From CAYLNH01 sp964384625 (lineage in GTDB: Bacteria; Verrucomicrobiota; Lentisphaeria; JABSQK01): a DNA stretch of 33,248 nt. Positions 1 to 9,200 of this stretch are shown piece by piece. The notes under the pieces were generated by a model, which worked only from the letters and a program-made list of their open reading frames with translations, was not told the DNA's origin and searched no databases. Location: positions 1 to 33,248 of the forward strand of contig CAYLNH010000050.1 in NCBI GenBank assembly GCA_964384625.1, read 5' to 3'. The translations under genes were made by a program, and so were the position numbers. Numbering within the stretch: the stretch's first letter is position 1; every line of letters starts with the position of its first letter.

Positions 1-71
1 GACTAATATAGCACACACCGCGAGAATGTCGCCTATTTGCGTGCCGGATTAATAAAGGGTAAAACCACCAA

Positions 72-90
72 CCCAGGCCGATGGCCTGGG
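72..90 (-). terminator. Probable terminator of the 198-12502 minus-strand run
   Basis: An 8-bp perfect stem (CCCAGGCC / GGCCTGGG) closes a 3-nt loop about 108 bp beyond the stop codon of the last gene of the minus-strand run. Read on the minus strand, the hairpin is followed by the moderately U-rich stretch TTGGTGGTTTTA. The T tract is interrupted, so termination may be partial. A second, bulged hairpin lies between this one and the gene (about 112-139). Bases 1-71 hold no gene that I can see. Confidence 0.55.
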
Positions 91-197
91 CTTCGTCAAT
101 GTCGACCCGTTGGGCCTCTGAAGGAGGTCTTCAGGCCAAGCTTACCGGTTTCCTTGTCGCGGGCCCTGCAGCTGGCTTCCGGACCTCTCGCCCGGCC

Positions 198-1199
198 TCA
201 CTTGTTCCTGCGGGCCTTCTTTTTCTCGAGCCAGTCGGGGTCGGCGGGGGTGTTCGGCTGGAAGATGTCCCGCCCGAACCGCAGCGATTCGGGGATGACT
301 TTGAGGTCCTCGGCCCGACGGTAGTTGAAGAGCCAGGCCACGAGCATGTCGCGTTCGGGATCGACCCGGCAGCGGCATTTCCATTTGAAGCACCAGCGGG
401 CGATCTCGTCGCTGTGGCCGAAGGCGTGGATGCGTTTGCGTTTGTGAGTGACCTCGCCGTCGGCGGCGGGGTAGAAGCGGTGGCCGCGAATATCGCGCAG
501 GCCGTTCAGGTGGCCGGAGAACCATTCTTCCGGCGTTTCCCCGGCTTCGAGGAAATGGCTGGCCAGTGAGAAGTGCCAGATGTGGAAGCGCCGGAGTTTC
601 CAGCGGAACACCATCCGCTTGGCGCCGATATCGAACTGGGTGCTTTCGAGCTGGAAGTCGCTGGGAACTTCGAAGTCGATGTCGAACAGGCTCCAGCGCC
701 GCAGACCCTCGTCCTGGACTTCCATGGTCTTGGCTACGTGCCGGATGACTTCCTGCGGGCTTTCTTTGTCTTCGGGATAGATATGCAGCAGGAAGTAGGC
801 GAAGAACTTGCCGCCGGGCTGCAGGTAGAATGCGGTGAGCAGCCATTGCTTCGGTTGGAAGATGTCTTTGGCGTCCTGGGTCAACTGACCTTCGCGGAAG
901 AGGTAGGCGGTGGCGATCCAGCCGTCGGGCAGGCCTTTGACGATTTCATTGCGTTCGGCCTTGCGGGTGATGCGATGGACGGTCTTCTCGTACCGCTTCT
1001 GGACGTCGTCCATGTCAAGTTGGCGTTTGGGCCGGGTCCATTCGCCTTCGAGGCGAACGGCGTATTCGTCCTCGATCTCGACATGGATGGAGCGTCTGGA
1101 GGGGTATTTGTAGAGGCCGAGTTCCCAGTTGGCGGGCACTTCGAAGCAAACACCGTCCCAGGCGATATGCCGGAACTTGGGTTCGCTGTTGTCGGCCAT
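198..1199 (-). CDS. Hypothetical protein, internally duplicated, last gene of the PqqD/FtsX/OPT run
   Basis: This 333-residue protein belongs to no family I recognise. It has no signal peptide and no membrane segment, so it is probably cytoplasmic. Two halves look related. Residues 14-116 begin W-D-G-V-C-F-E-V-P-A-N-W-E-L and residues 169-315 begin W-S-L-F-D-I-D-F-E-V-P-S-D-F-Q-L, and each half ends near a D-I-F-Q-P motif (112-116 and 311-315). The pattern suggests two copies of a beta-rich domain of roughly 100-150 residues. A cysteine-rich patch (C270, C275, C277) sits in the second half. The ATG lies 11 bp after the stop of the upstream OPT-like gene, so translation is probably coupled. 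Its position suggests a soluble partner of the membrane proteins, but that is inference only. Confidence 0.85.
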   Translation of the reverse strand: MADNSEPKFRHIAWDGVCFEVPANWELGLYKYPSRRSIHVEIEDEYAVRLEGEWTRPKRQLDMDDVQKRYEKTVHRITRKAERNEIVKGLPDGWIATAYLFREGQLTQDAKDIFQPKQWLLTAFYLQPGGKFFAYFLLHIYPEDKESPQEVIRHVAKTMEVQDEGLRRWSLFDIDFEVPSDFQLESTQFDIGAKRMVFRWKLRRFHIWHFSLASHFLEAGETPEEWFSGHLNGLRDIRGHRFYPAADGEVTHKRKRIHAFGHSDEIARWCFKWKCRCRVDPERDMLVAWLFNYRRAEDLKVIPESLRFGRDIFQPNTPADPDWLEKKKARRNK

Positions 1200-1210
1200 G
1201 GGACGGCGGC

Positions 1211-4200
1211 TCAGTTTCGGTTCAGGTCATAGCCGAACATGCACATCAGGATCTCCCCGATCATGAGGCCGATGAAGAGGTAGCGGATCTTGTTGTAGCT
1301 GTCCTTGTCGCCGTATTTGCTGACCAGTGTTTTGAAGAGCCAGCCGAGGAAGATGCTGAGGAAATAGGTGTGCATGATCGGGTTGACGAACATGATCAGG
1401 CCGATGGGATGCGGCAGCCAGAAGACATGGCGCCGGAAGTAGAGCAGGAGACCCATCAGCAGCATCCCGGCAATCAGCCAGGCCATGCCGCCGGAGGTGT
1501 CCACCGGGTTGGTCTTGGCAATGGTCCGGATCGTATTGTTGAACAGCGCGCTTCGCGGAAAACTGGTGTAGAACCAGCCGGACATGTTGTCGGCGCCCCG
1601 GCTGTAGGCCAGGACGATGTGCATGATCACGGCAATGGCGGCGGCGAGGATGATGCCCGACCAGATGGCGATGTGGAACCGGAGGCGGCGCATTTTAAGA
1701 TCATCGCGGATCTTGATGGCGTTGGCCATGGCCGGGGCGATAAAGGTTTTGATATCGAGGAACAGGACGGAGTAGTAGATCAGCACGGGGGCGAAGAACT
1801 TGGGTGCGGTCCAGGCCTTGTCCATGCCGATGAGCCGGCCGATGTGACCGGGGCCGAACCAGCATTGGAAGCCGAGGATGCCGCCCTCGGCGACGGCGCG
1901 GACAAGGCCGATGCTGGTAATCAGCACGATCAGATACAGCGCGATGGAGTAGAAGAGGTTGACGCCCAGACCCCAGGTCAGAATGGCGATCAGACCGAGC
2001 GAGCCGCCGATGAAGAGGACCGAGTTGATGCGCAGCTCCTTCTGTTCGGCCGCTTCCAGACCGCTCAGGAGTTTGGGCTGGACGCTGCAGAAAAGGTAAT
2101 GCCGGCACTTCCAGATGATGACCGAAGCAAAGATTAGCAAGGCGCCGCCGCCCTGGGCGGTGCGGAAATTCACCTGCAGCATCCAGCTCTGTTTGAAGCT
2201 GTCGTAGTTGGTGCCGTAACCGAGAGCAACCAACACAATCAACTGCAGATAGAAGAAGATTTCGAAGAACGTGAGAGACCCGGAGATGTTCGCCGGGATC
2301 AGGAAGGACAGCGCCACCAGCGTGAAGAAGATATGGAACTTGAACTTGGCCGCCAGAGCGCTCAGGAAGGTGCCCTGGACGTAGTTCCGCCACATCACCC
2401 CGCGGCCTGTGAGGATCTCAATCTGGCCGACGCCGGTAAGCACCTTGTGCTGGACCAGCAGGTTCCAGCCGAGAAACACGACCGCAATAGCCACGCCGGC
2501 CCAGAACAGGCCCCGGGTGTACGCCGTCGGCACCCAGGTCTGATCGTTCGGGTCGCTGTCGGCGCCGACCAGCGCTTTCGGCAGTTCGGCCAGCGGATAG
2601 ATGAGCTTCTCGTTGTGCGCCCACTGGCGGAAGATCAGGACGTTGAGCGTCATCAGCACGAGGTAGGACAACAGGATGAGCACCGCCCAGTTGAAGAGCG
2701 GGCGCAGCCAGTGGCGCCAGGGGACGTCGCCGATCAGGTAGCGGCTGAGGTCGGCGTCGAAGCTGTTGAAGGCGGCAATGCAGGCGGCAAGTTCGCCGTC
2801 GGCAGCTTCGAGGGCCGGCGGGGCCGACGTCGGCGTGAGAGCCGCCTTGATCTCGCGGAGGCGGCTCTGGGTCTCCTCGACGCGGGCGACGATATTGAGC
2901 TGGTGCTGCAGGCTGTCGGAGCGATTGCGCAGTTCGGTCTGGAGCTCCTTCTGGTCGCGGCGTGCTTCAACCAGGTCCTCAATCTGGGCGTCGAGTTCGT
3001 CGAATTCGTTGCTCAGCGCGGCCCGGCGGCGCTGGCGCAAATCCTTCAGCTCTCTGCTGGTCTTGCCGCCGGCGGCAGTGATCTCTTCGAGCTGGTCCTT
3101 GACGGCCGTGGCTTGCGCCTGCAGGTCCGGTGCGGTACTGATGGGCTCGAGGCGTTCGACGGCTTGATCGAGGTGCTTGAAGAACGCCGGGGGCAGGCGG
3201 CCGCCGCCGTCGATTGACTGCTGCAGCAGGGCCCGGGCCTGTTCGACGTCGGCCTTGGCATCCGGACCTTCCTGCAGCCGCTGCAGGCGGGCAAACCAGG
3301 CGGCGGCGCCTTCACTGGGGACCGGCCAGAAGCCGGGGATGGCCCGCTTCTCCCGGGGCAGGCCGCGGCGAAATTCGTCGATGACCTTGAAGCTGGCCTC
3401 TTCGATCTGTTCGAGTTCCTGCTTGGCGATGTTGTATTCGGCCTGCAGTTCATCGATGCGGGCGGGATAGGTCTTGAGCACCTCGCCGGTCTTGAGATCA
3501 GGGTGATCGGCGGTCAGCTTGTCCCAGCGTTTCTGCGCGTCGTCCAGGGCCTCCTCGGCCACGCGCAGGAGGCGTTTGGCCTTGGCGAGGAAGGCGCGAT
3601 TCTCTTCCGTCGGCCCGGCCGCGACGGCCGCTTCCCGGACCTTCAGTTCGTCCCCGGCGCCGGCGACGGCGGCCTTGCGGTCCTGCAGCGTTTCCGCTGC
3701 ATCCAGGACGTCCTTGGCATGATCCAGGACATGGAGCGCGTCGACATGTTTGACGGCGGCCTTCTGCAAGCCTTTCTTGGCGACAATAAAGCGGTCATTG
3801 ACGTAGGGCTCGATGTAAACGTCCCACTGGGTCTGGTCCTTGTTCCAGTGCCGGTTCATCAACCCCGAGACGACCGGGACGAGCTGCGAGGCCAGCCCGA
3901 ACGTGGAAACGCCGCTGGAGACCAGCGCCATGACGAAGACCGTCATAATCTCAGCCGCACTGAGCGGGCCGAAGAGATGGCGTGCCAGCCGGCCGAAGAC
4001 CGAGCCGCCGAGGCCTTCGTCACCGCCGCCAACGGCCTTGATGCCGCGGCCCAGCAGTTTGAGCAGCGGGTTGAGCAGCAGGACCACGACGACCAGGAAG
4101 ATATAGGGCATGACCGGGATCTGCGTGGCCGACAGATAGCGGGCGTGGATATTCTCGAAATAGACCGTCAGAAACGCGAACATCGCGGCGAACAGCACGC

Positions 4201-4270
4201 CGAGCAGCAGCGCGCGCAAGGTGATCTTGCCGTAGGACGTCTTCGCGTTCGGTTTTTGGTTCTCTTGCAT
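1211..4270 (-). CDS. OPT-like (DUF6785/DUF6784-type) membrane protein with coiled-coil insertion
   Basis: This 1019-residue polytopic protein resembles the oligopeptide-transporter-like families annotated DUF6785 and DUF6784. Three hydrophobic segments (about 17-39, 53-73 and 105-130) are followed by an extramembrane region of about 350 residues. Residues 165-500 of that region are rich in Ala, Glu, Lys, Arg and Leu with heptad-like spacing, as in long coiled coils. The membrane domain then resumes near 515 (the W-R-H-W-L-R-P-L-F-N-W stretch precedes the next segment) and contains many more helices to the C terminus. The likely job is transport of a peptide or other small solute across the inner membrane; the substrate is unknown. 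The ATG lies 14 bp after the preceding OPT-like gene, with a weak GAAAG ribosome-binding sequence. The insertion is far larger than a normal transporter loop. Confidence 0.85.
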   Translation of the reverse strand: MQENQKPNAKTSYGKITLRALLLGVLFAAMFAFLTVYFENIHARYLSATQIPVMPYIFLVVVVLLLNPLLKLLGRGIKAVGGGDEGLGGSVFGRLARHLFGPLSAAEIMTVFVMALVSSGVSTFGLASQLVPVVSGLMNRHWNKDQTQWDVYIEPYVNDRFIVAKKGLQKAAVKHVDALHVLDHAKDVLDAAETLQDRKAAVAGAGDELKVREAAVAAGPTEENRAFLAKAKRLLRVAEEALDDAQKRWDKLTADHPDLKTGEVLKTYPARIDELQAEYNIAKQELEQIEEASFKVIDEFRRGLPREKRAIPGFWPVPSEGAAAWFARLQRLQEGPDAKADVEQARALLQQSIDGGGRLPPAFFKHLDQAVERLEPISTAPDLQAQATAVKDQLEEITAAGGKTSRELKDLRQRRRAALSNEFDELDAQIEDLVEARRDQKELQTELRNRSDSLQHQLNIVARVEETQSRLREIKAALTPTSAPPALEAADGELAACIAAFNSFDADLSRYLIGDVPWRHWLRPLFNWAVLILLSYLVLMTLNVLIFRQWAHNEKLIYPLAELPKALVGADSDPNDQTWVPTAYTRGLFWAGVAIAVVFLGWNLLVQHKVLTGVGQIEILTGRGVMWRNYVQGTFLSALAAKFKFHIFFTLVALSFLIPANISGSLTFFEIFFYLQLIVLVALGYGTNYDSFKQSWMLQVNFRTAQGGGALLIFASVIIWKCRHYLFCSVQPKLLSGLEAAEQKELRINSVLFIGGSLGLIAILTWGLGVNLFYSIALYLIVLITSIGLVRAVAEGGILGFQCWFGPGHIGRLIGMDKAWTAPKFFAPVLIYYSVLFLDIKTFIAPAMANAIKIRDDLKMRRLRFHIAIWSGIILAAAIAVIMHIVLAYSRGADNMSGWFYTSFPRSALFNNTIRTIAKTNPVDTSGGMAWLIAGMLLMGLLLYFRRHVFWLPHPIGLIMFVNPIMHTYFLSIFLGWLFKTLVSKYGDKDSYNKIRYLFIGLMIGEILMCMFGYDLNRN

Positions 4271-4284
4271 CAGTTGTCTTTCAC

Positions 4285-6288
4285 TTACCAGAGTGTCGGT
4301 TCCAGCATGCCCTTAATGACGCGGACGGCAATGCCGACCATTCCCACCAGTCCCATGCCGCAACCGAAGCCGGCGACGACTACAACCATGTACTTGAGCC
4401 ACATATCCTTGAACTTGCGCCGGAAGTAGAATTTACCGACGAGCGCCCCGAGGAAGGAACAGACCAGCGCGCCGGGCGACCCCTGATTCAGGCCCCAGAC
4501 CGCGCCGAACACCAGCATGATGGGCAATCCCAGCGAGGTCAGGACGGCAAACAGAATGCTCCCGGAGAGGAAGCCGGTGATCGCATAGGAGAAATGCCAG
4601 GCCTCGAGGAACTGGGAACCGCCTTCCAGCGTCGAGGTGAGAATGACGCAGCGTTTCTTCAGTTGCAGCTCCCACATCATCTGCGTAAAGGGGAAGGCGC
4701 TGTTGGGTACGTCGCCCATCTTCCAGATCAACTCGGCGGTCATCAACGACGCGACGATGACGATCGGCGTCACCAGACAGATGGTTTTGAATTTGCTGAC
4801 GACTTTGGTCCCGGTGAGTTCGAGGACGCGGTAGCCGACGGTGGCGACGCCGAGGTTCTGAATCGGCATCGGCGCGAACCAGATATCGGCGCCCTTATGG
4901 CCGGAGAGCAGGATAGTGATTTCTTTGATGTAAGGAATGGCGATGGCGCGGCCGCAGAGGCCTTCGAGTTTGGCGGTGGCATAGGAGATCAGCGGGTTGT
5001 AGATGACGCCGTAAAAGATCATGATCAGCCAGGGATAGCCGGGCACCAGAAAGAGCCCGAGACCGATCCACGACGCGGTCAGCGCGAAATACAGCCCGAC
5101 CGCCAGGAAAATCGAGTAGTCGCCGCGTTTGGTGTTGTTCGTGACCAGGATCTTCCAGCCCTCACGGAAGCGTTGGCCGACGGTCTTCTCATGCCGCAGT
5201 TCTTTGGGAGGCGGTTTGATCACGTTCTTGACCATCTTGCCCAGCAGAATGCCCAGCTGTGAGAAGGCGACCGCCAGCGACAGGCCGATGCTGAACGACA
5301 GATAGAAGTCGATGTAGTTGCTGAACTGCGTATTGACGAAGCCCATCTCCGGCCGCCAGTTCGGCAGAAAGCCGTAGTGCTGCAGAATGGGATTGGCGAT
5401 CGCGGTGAAGACCACGCCGACCACGGATCCGACCACGCCCCAGAACGGAACCACCATACCGGTCAGAAACGCGCCCAGATTGAGCACGAGGTTGAACGGC
5501 ATCGCCGGGAGATACTCGCCGATCTGCGGCGTCAGGTCGATGAAGATCAGCGGGATCAGTTCCACCCGTTGGCCCAGGAAGGCCTCCGTCAGCACCGGTA
5601 CACAAAGATACAGCCCTCCCCAGATCATGCCGATGGCGCCGCCGATGGCGAAGCAGCGCCAGCGATAGGGTTCTTCTTCGCTGCGATCGGTGGACAGCGC
5701 CATGATGCCCGAGGCCTGCACCGGGGCGAAGGGGAAGGGCAGCTTCTCGACGTCGTTGACCAGGCGATAGAGGACATAGCCGAGGCCGAAATCGGTGAAT
5801 TTACTCAGGACGATACTGAAGACCGCCAGTGCGATCACAGGGGCCCAGGCCCAGGTGAAGAAGGTGTTGCCGCCGTCGAGGATCGCCGCCCGCGTGGGGA
5901 AGGCCCAGCTGGGCAGTTCCGCCGCCAGCCCGAGGCCGCGAACGTAGTCGGAGCGGGCGAAATACTGTTTCCACAGGAAGCCCTGCATCGGGTGGGCCAG
6001 CGCCAGCCCGGTCATATACTGCAGGGTGAACAGCTCGTGCGAGCGCAACTGGGTGAAGGACCGCTTGGCGACTTCGGCGAAGAAGATGACCATGACCCAT
6101 TTCATGGCGCTGCCAACCGCCGGATCGTGGCCCAGAACCAGCGATAGATATACCGTCACGGGGTTGACCAGGAAGCCGAGGAACAATGCCCCGGCCACGG
6201 TCTTCCAACTGAAACCGTCGGCAAACGTATCCGGCGGCTGAATCAGATTGCGATATTCTTTTAGTTCTTTGTCGTCGCTGAACGCCAT
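4285..6288 (-). CDS. OPT-family-like oligopeptide transporter, membrane protein
   Basis: This 667-residue, highly hydrophobic protein has about fourteen or more predicted membrane helices and no signal peptide. Its arrangement of glycine- and proline-rich helices resembles the OPT/YSL and DUF6785-type families, which move oligopeptides or metal chelates by proton coupling. A short charged N terminus precedes the first helix at about residue 29. A basic loop near residues 365-395 separates two membrane halves, matching the two-part layout of OPT proteins. The ATG is only 3 bp from the stop codon of the giant FtsX-type gene upstream and 14 bp from the second OPT-like gene downstream. Co-translation, and perhaps a complex of the two OPT-like proteins, is therefore likely. 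Substrate and direction of transport cannot be read from the sequence. Confidence 0.85.
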   Translation of the reverse strand: MAFSDDKELKEYRNLIQPPDTFADGFSWKTVAGALFLGFLVNPVTVYLSLVLGHDPAVGSAMKWVMVIFFAEVAKRSFTQLRSHELFTLQYMTGLALAHPMQGFLWKQYFARSDYVRGLGLAAELPSWAFPTRAAILDGGNTFFTWAWAPVIALAVFSIVLSKFTDFGLGYVLYRLVNDVEKLPFPFAPVQASGIMALSTDRSEEEPYRWRCFAIGGAIGMIWGGLYLCVPVLTEAFLGQRVELIPLIFIDLTPQIGEYLPAMPFNLVLNLGAFLTGMVVPFWGVVGSVVGVVFTAIANPILQHYGFLPNWRPEMGFVNTQFSNYIDFYLSFSIGLSLAVAFSQLGILLGKMVKNVIKPPPKELRHEKTVGQRFREGWKILVTNNTKRGDYSIFLAVGLYFALTASWIGLGLFLVPGYPWLIMIFYGVIYNPLISYATAKLEGLCGRAIAIPYIKEITILLSGHKGADIWFAPMPIQNLGVATVGYRVLELTGTKVVSKFKTICLVTPIVIVASLMTAELIWKMGDVPNSAFPFTQMMWELQLKKRCVILTSTLEGGSQFLEAWHFSYAITGFLSGSILFAVLTSLGLPIMLVFGAVWGLNQGSPGALVCSFLGALVGKFYFRRKFKDMWLKYMVVVVAGFGCGMGLVGMVGIAVRVIKGMLEPTLW

Positions 6289-6291
6289 GGC

Positions 6292-9200
6292 TTACTTCTG
6301 TACGTTGGACTCGCCGAACGGCGTGGGTCCTGTTTCCGGGCCGTCCGTGTCGGCGGTCTCTTCCGAGCCCTGGCCGACGTAGCTGGTGGCGGCCGCCGCC
6401 GGCATCGGCTCGTCGGGCAGCGCCCGGCCGGCAAACAAGGCTTCGGCCTGTTTGACGTACCACCGGTGCTGCGTCGGGTCAAGGTTGCGCCAACGGATCA
6501 GCCGCTTGCGCAACTGCTCCAGGAACGGCTTGTTGGTCGTCGTCCAGTTCGAGTCCTGGCCGGACACGCGGATGATCTCCATGCGAATGCGATAGCTCTG
6601 GACGACCTCGTCGAAACTGTCGGTGAAGACGACTTTCTGGGTCACGCCCAGGTCGAAAGGCGCCAGGGCGATGTGATAGACAACCCGGTAGGCGACCCGG
6701 CCCGCATCGTCTTTGAGCTCTTCAACCGCTTCGAGGTCGGCAATCATCTCGCCGATGGACTTCTCGGTGAAACGCTCGAGGAACTGGTAGAGATAGAACA
6801 TGACGCCGATGGCCAGCTGCGGCTGATAGATAAACGGAAAGACCACGTTCATCCGGTCATTCTCGTGGTCCGGCAAGGACCACTTGCGTTTGCCCGACGG
6901 CACCGCGGCGCGGGTGGCGACATAGGCCGGGTACAGCGTCGACAGCAGCACCAGTGCAATGGTGAACAGGATCGAGTACACCACCATCAGCGACGAGAAG
7001 TTGATCGTCACGTCCGACGCGACGCCGAAATACTTGGCCGCCATACTCAGGGTCTGGCCGATGATATAGCCGCCGACCGACCCGAGGACGGCATAGACGA
7101 AGGCCTCGCCCAGGAAGAACATGAAAATATGCGTTGGATTCAGGCCGATGGCGTTGTAGACGGCGATCTCGGCTTTGCGTTCATAGACTGTGCCCAGCAT
7201 GGTGTTGAGGATAATCGAGCCGGCAATCAGCAGGGGGATGATCAGTCGCGACAGGCCGCCGATGCTGGTGCGGTAACTGCTCCCGACAAAATAGACGCCG
7301 GCCTGGCGTTCCACCGACGAACCCGTGACCGTGAACGGCAGTTTGCTGCCGACATAGAACTTCGCCGTCGTCACCGTCAGCAGTTTGTTCATCTCAGCCC
7401 AGATATCCACGTCGGTGCGGCCGACTTCATCCTCGTGGAAGCGAACGGAGACGCTGTAGGGCCTGCCGCCGAGCGAGCGGGACAGTTCGATGGGGAGAAG
7501 GACCACGGCGTTCGGGTCGACGGCCAATGCCGAGGTGTCCTCATCGGCCTCGGCTTCGGCGGCGCCGCCGGCGACGGCAAAGCCCTGGCCGCCCTGGCGT
7601 TTCGGCGGCAGCAGCGTGTGGTAGGGGGACAGGTCACGCAGCCGCCGGAGGTCTTCGTCGTCGACCATGCCGACCAGTTTCAAATCGTGGCCGAGGAAGC
7701 GCAGCACGACCTCGCCCGCCTTAACCTGCGCCGGCGTGATGCCGAGGGTCTCGCAGGCGCTGACGGACAGCAGCCCCTCCCGCGCGGTCGGACTGCTGAA
7801 GAAACGGCCGGAAACGATGGTCTCGGCCACCAGCTTTTCATCGCTCATCGGCAGGCCGACGAAGGCCTGCGTGTCCAGGCGGCTCCCGCTCACGCCGGCA
7901 ACCGTCAGTTCCCAGGGGAAGACCGAGTCTTCCGAGCCCTTGGGCGGCATGCCGGTGCGTCGGGCCGACACCGTGGCGCGGTTGCCGAAGAACATCTGAA
8001 ACACCCGGACCGTCGCCTCGTCCATGGTCTTGTAGCCCGGCCAGAAAAAGAAAAAACCGGTATACGGCGATGTCGTCCCGCGGTTGATCACCGTCGGACT
8101 CATCTTCTTCGAGATACTTGAAAAGGCGAGCATGGCAAACGTCACCAGAACGATCGTGGCGGACGTCAGCGTCGTCCGGATCCGGCGGCGTTTCATGTTG
8201 TTGACGCCGATCAGCAGGGCGGTCTGCCCGACGGTTGAATAGGATACGTCGCTTTCGTGGTCGCCGGCGCCGTGCAGGATAAGCTGCATCTCCGCTTCAA
8301 AACGCGAATGCATAATCCAGGTGACGAAGACGCCGATGGCGCCGAGTACGAAAGCGATGAAGATAGCTTCCGCGTTGAGGGCGATCCGGAAGGCCGGGTG
8401 GATAAACCGGAAGAGGACGTAAATGCTGATGAACAGGCCGGAGAACGCCAGCACCTGGTGCTCGAGCTTCACCAGTTTGAGCGTCAATTTCTGCAGGAAG
8501 AAGCAGAACGGCAGCATCAGGGCCATGTAGAAGATGATCGCCTTGAGCATATCCCGGGTGGTCAAACGGATTTGCGTGTAGGCCTTGACCTCGTTGCCCA
8601 GCGCCAGATACGTCTGGCGGACGGCGCCGGTATGGTCATTGGCCTGCTTACGCCTCTGGAGCGCCGTCAGCTCCTCCTTGCCCTGCGTCAGGAAGTCCTC
8701 GAGCAACTGGTTGCTGACGCCGGTCATACTTTCCAGCCGGAACCGGTTCAGCCGGTCCATATCGAACGCGGTCTGTGCGAAGAAATCCGGCGCGATGTCC
8801 TCCGGCAGCTCAAAGCCGCTGCCCTCAGGCCTGGCGGTGGTGGCGTTCAGCAGCGAGCGCGGCAGGGTCTTATCAAGGCCGGGTACGAGGATCAGCACGG
8901 GGTCGGGTTTCAGGCCTTTTTCCCGGCGGTGCAGGTAGACGGCCACCGGCCCCCAGGACGGCTGCGAGGCCGCCGGCCCGCGGGTTGCGGCGCCGTGCAC
9001 GCCGAAGCGCTGCGGCGTGTCCTTCATCGTCAGACTGATCGGCCAGTATTCCTGGCAGGTCACCGGCGAGCTCTTCAGGCGGGTGGGATCGATGCGGTCG
9101 TACACCGGGAACTCCCGGCACTTGAACATCGCCAGCGTCTTGCTCGGGTTGCGGTTGATATTGCTGATGTTCTGGCCGGACGACTGCGCCAGGCCTTTAT

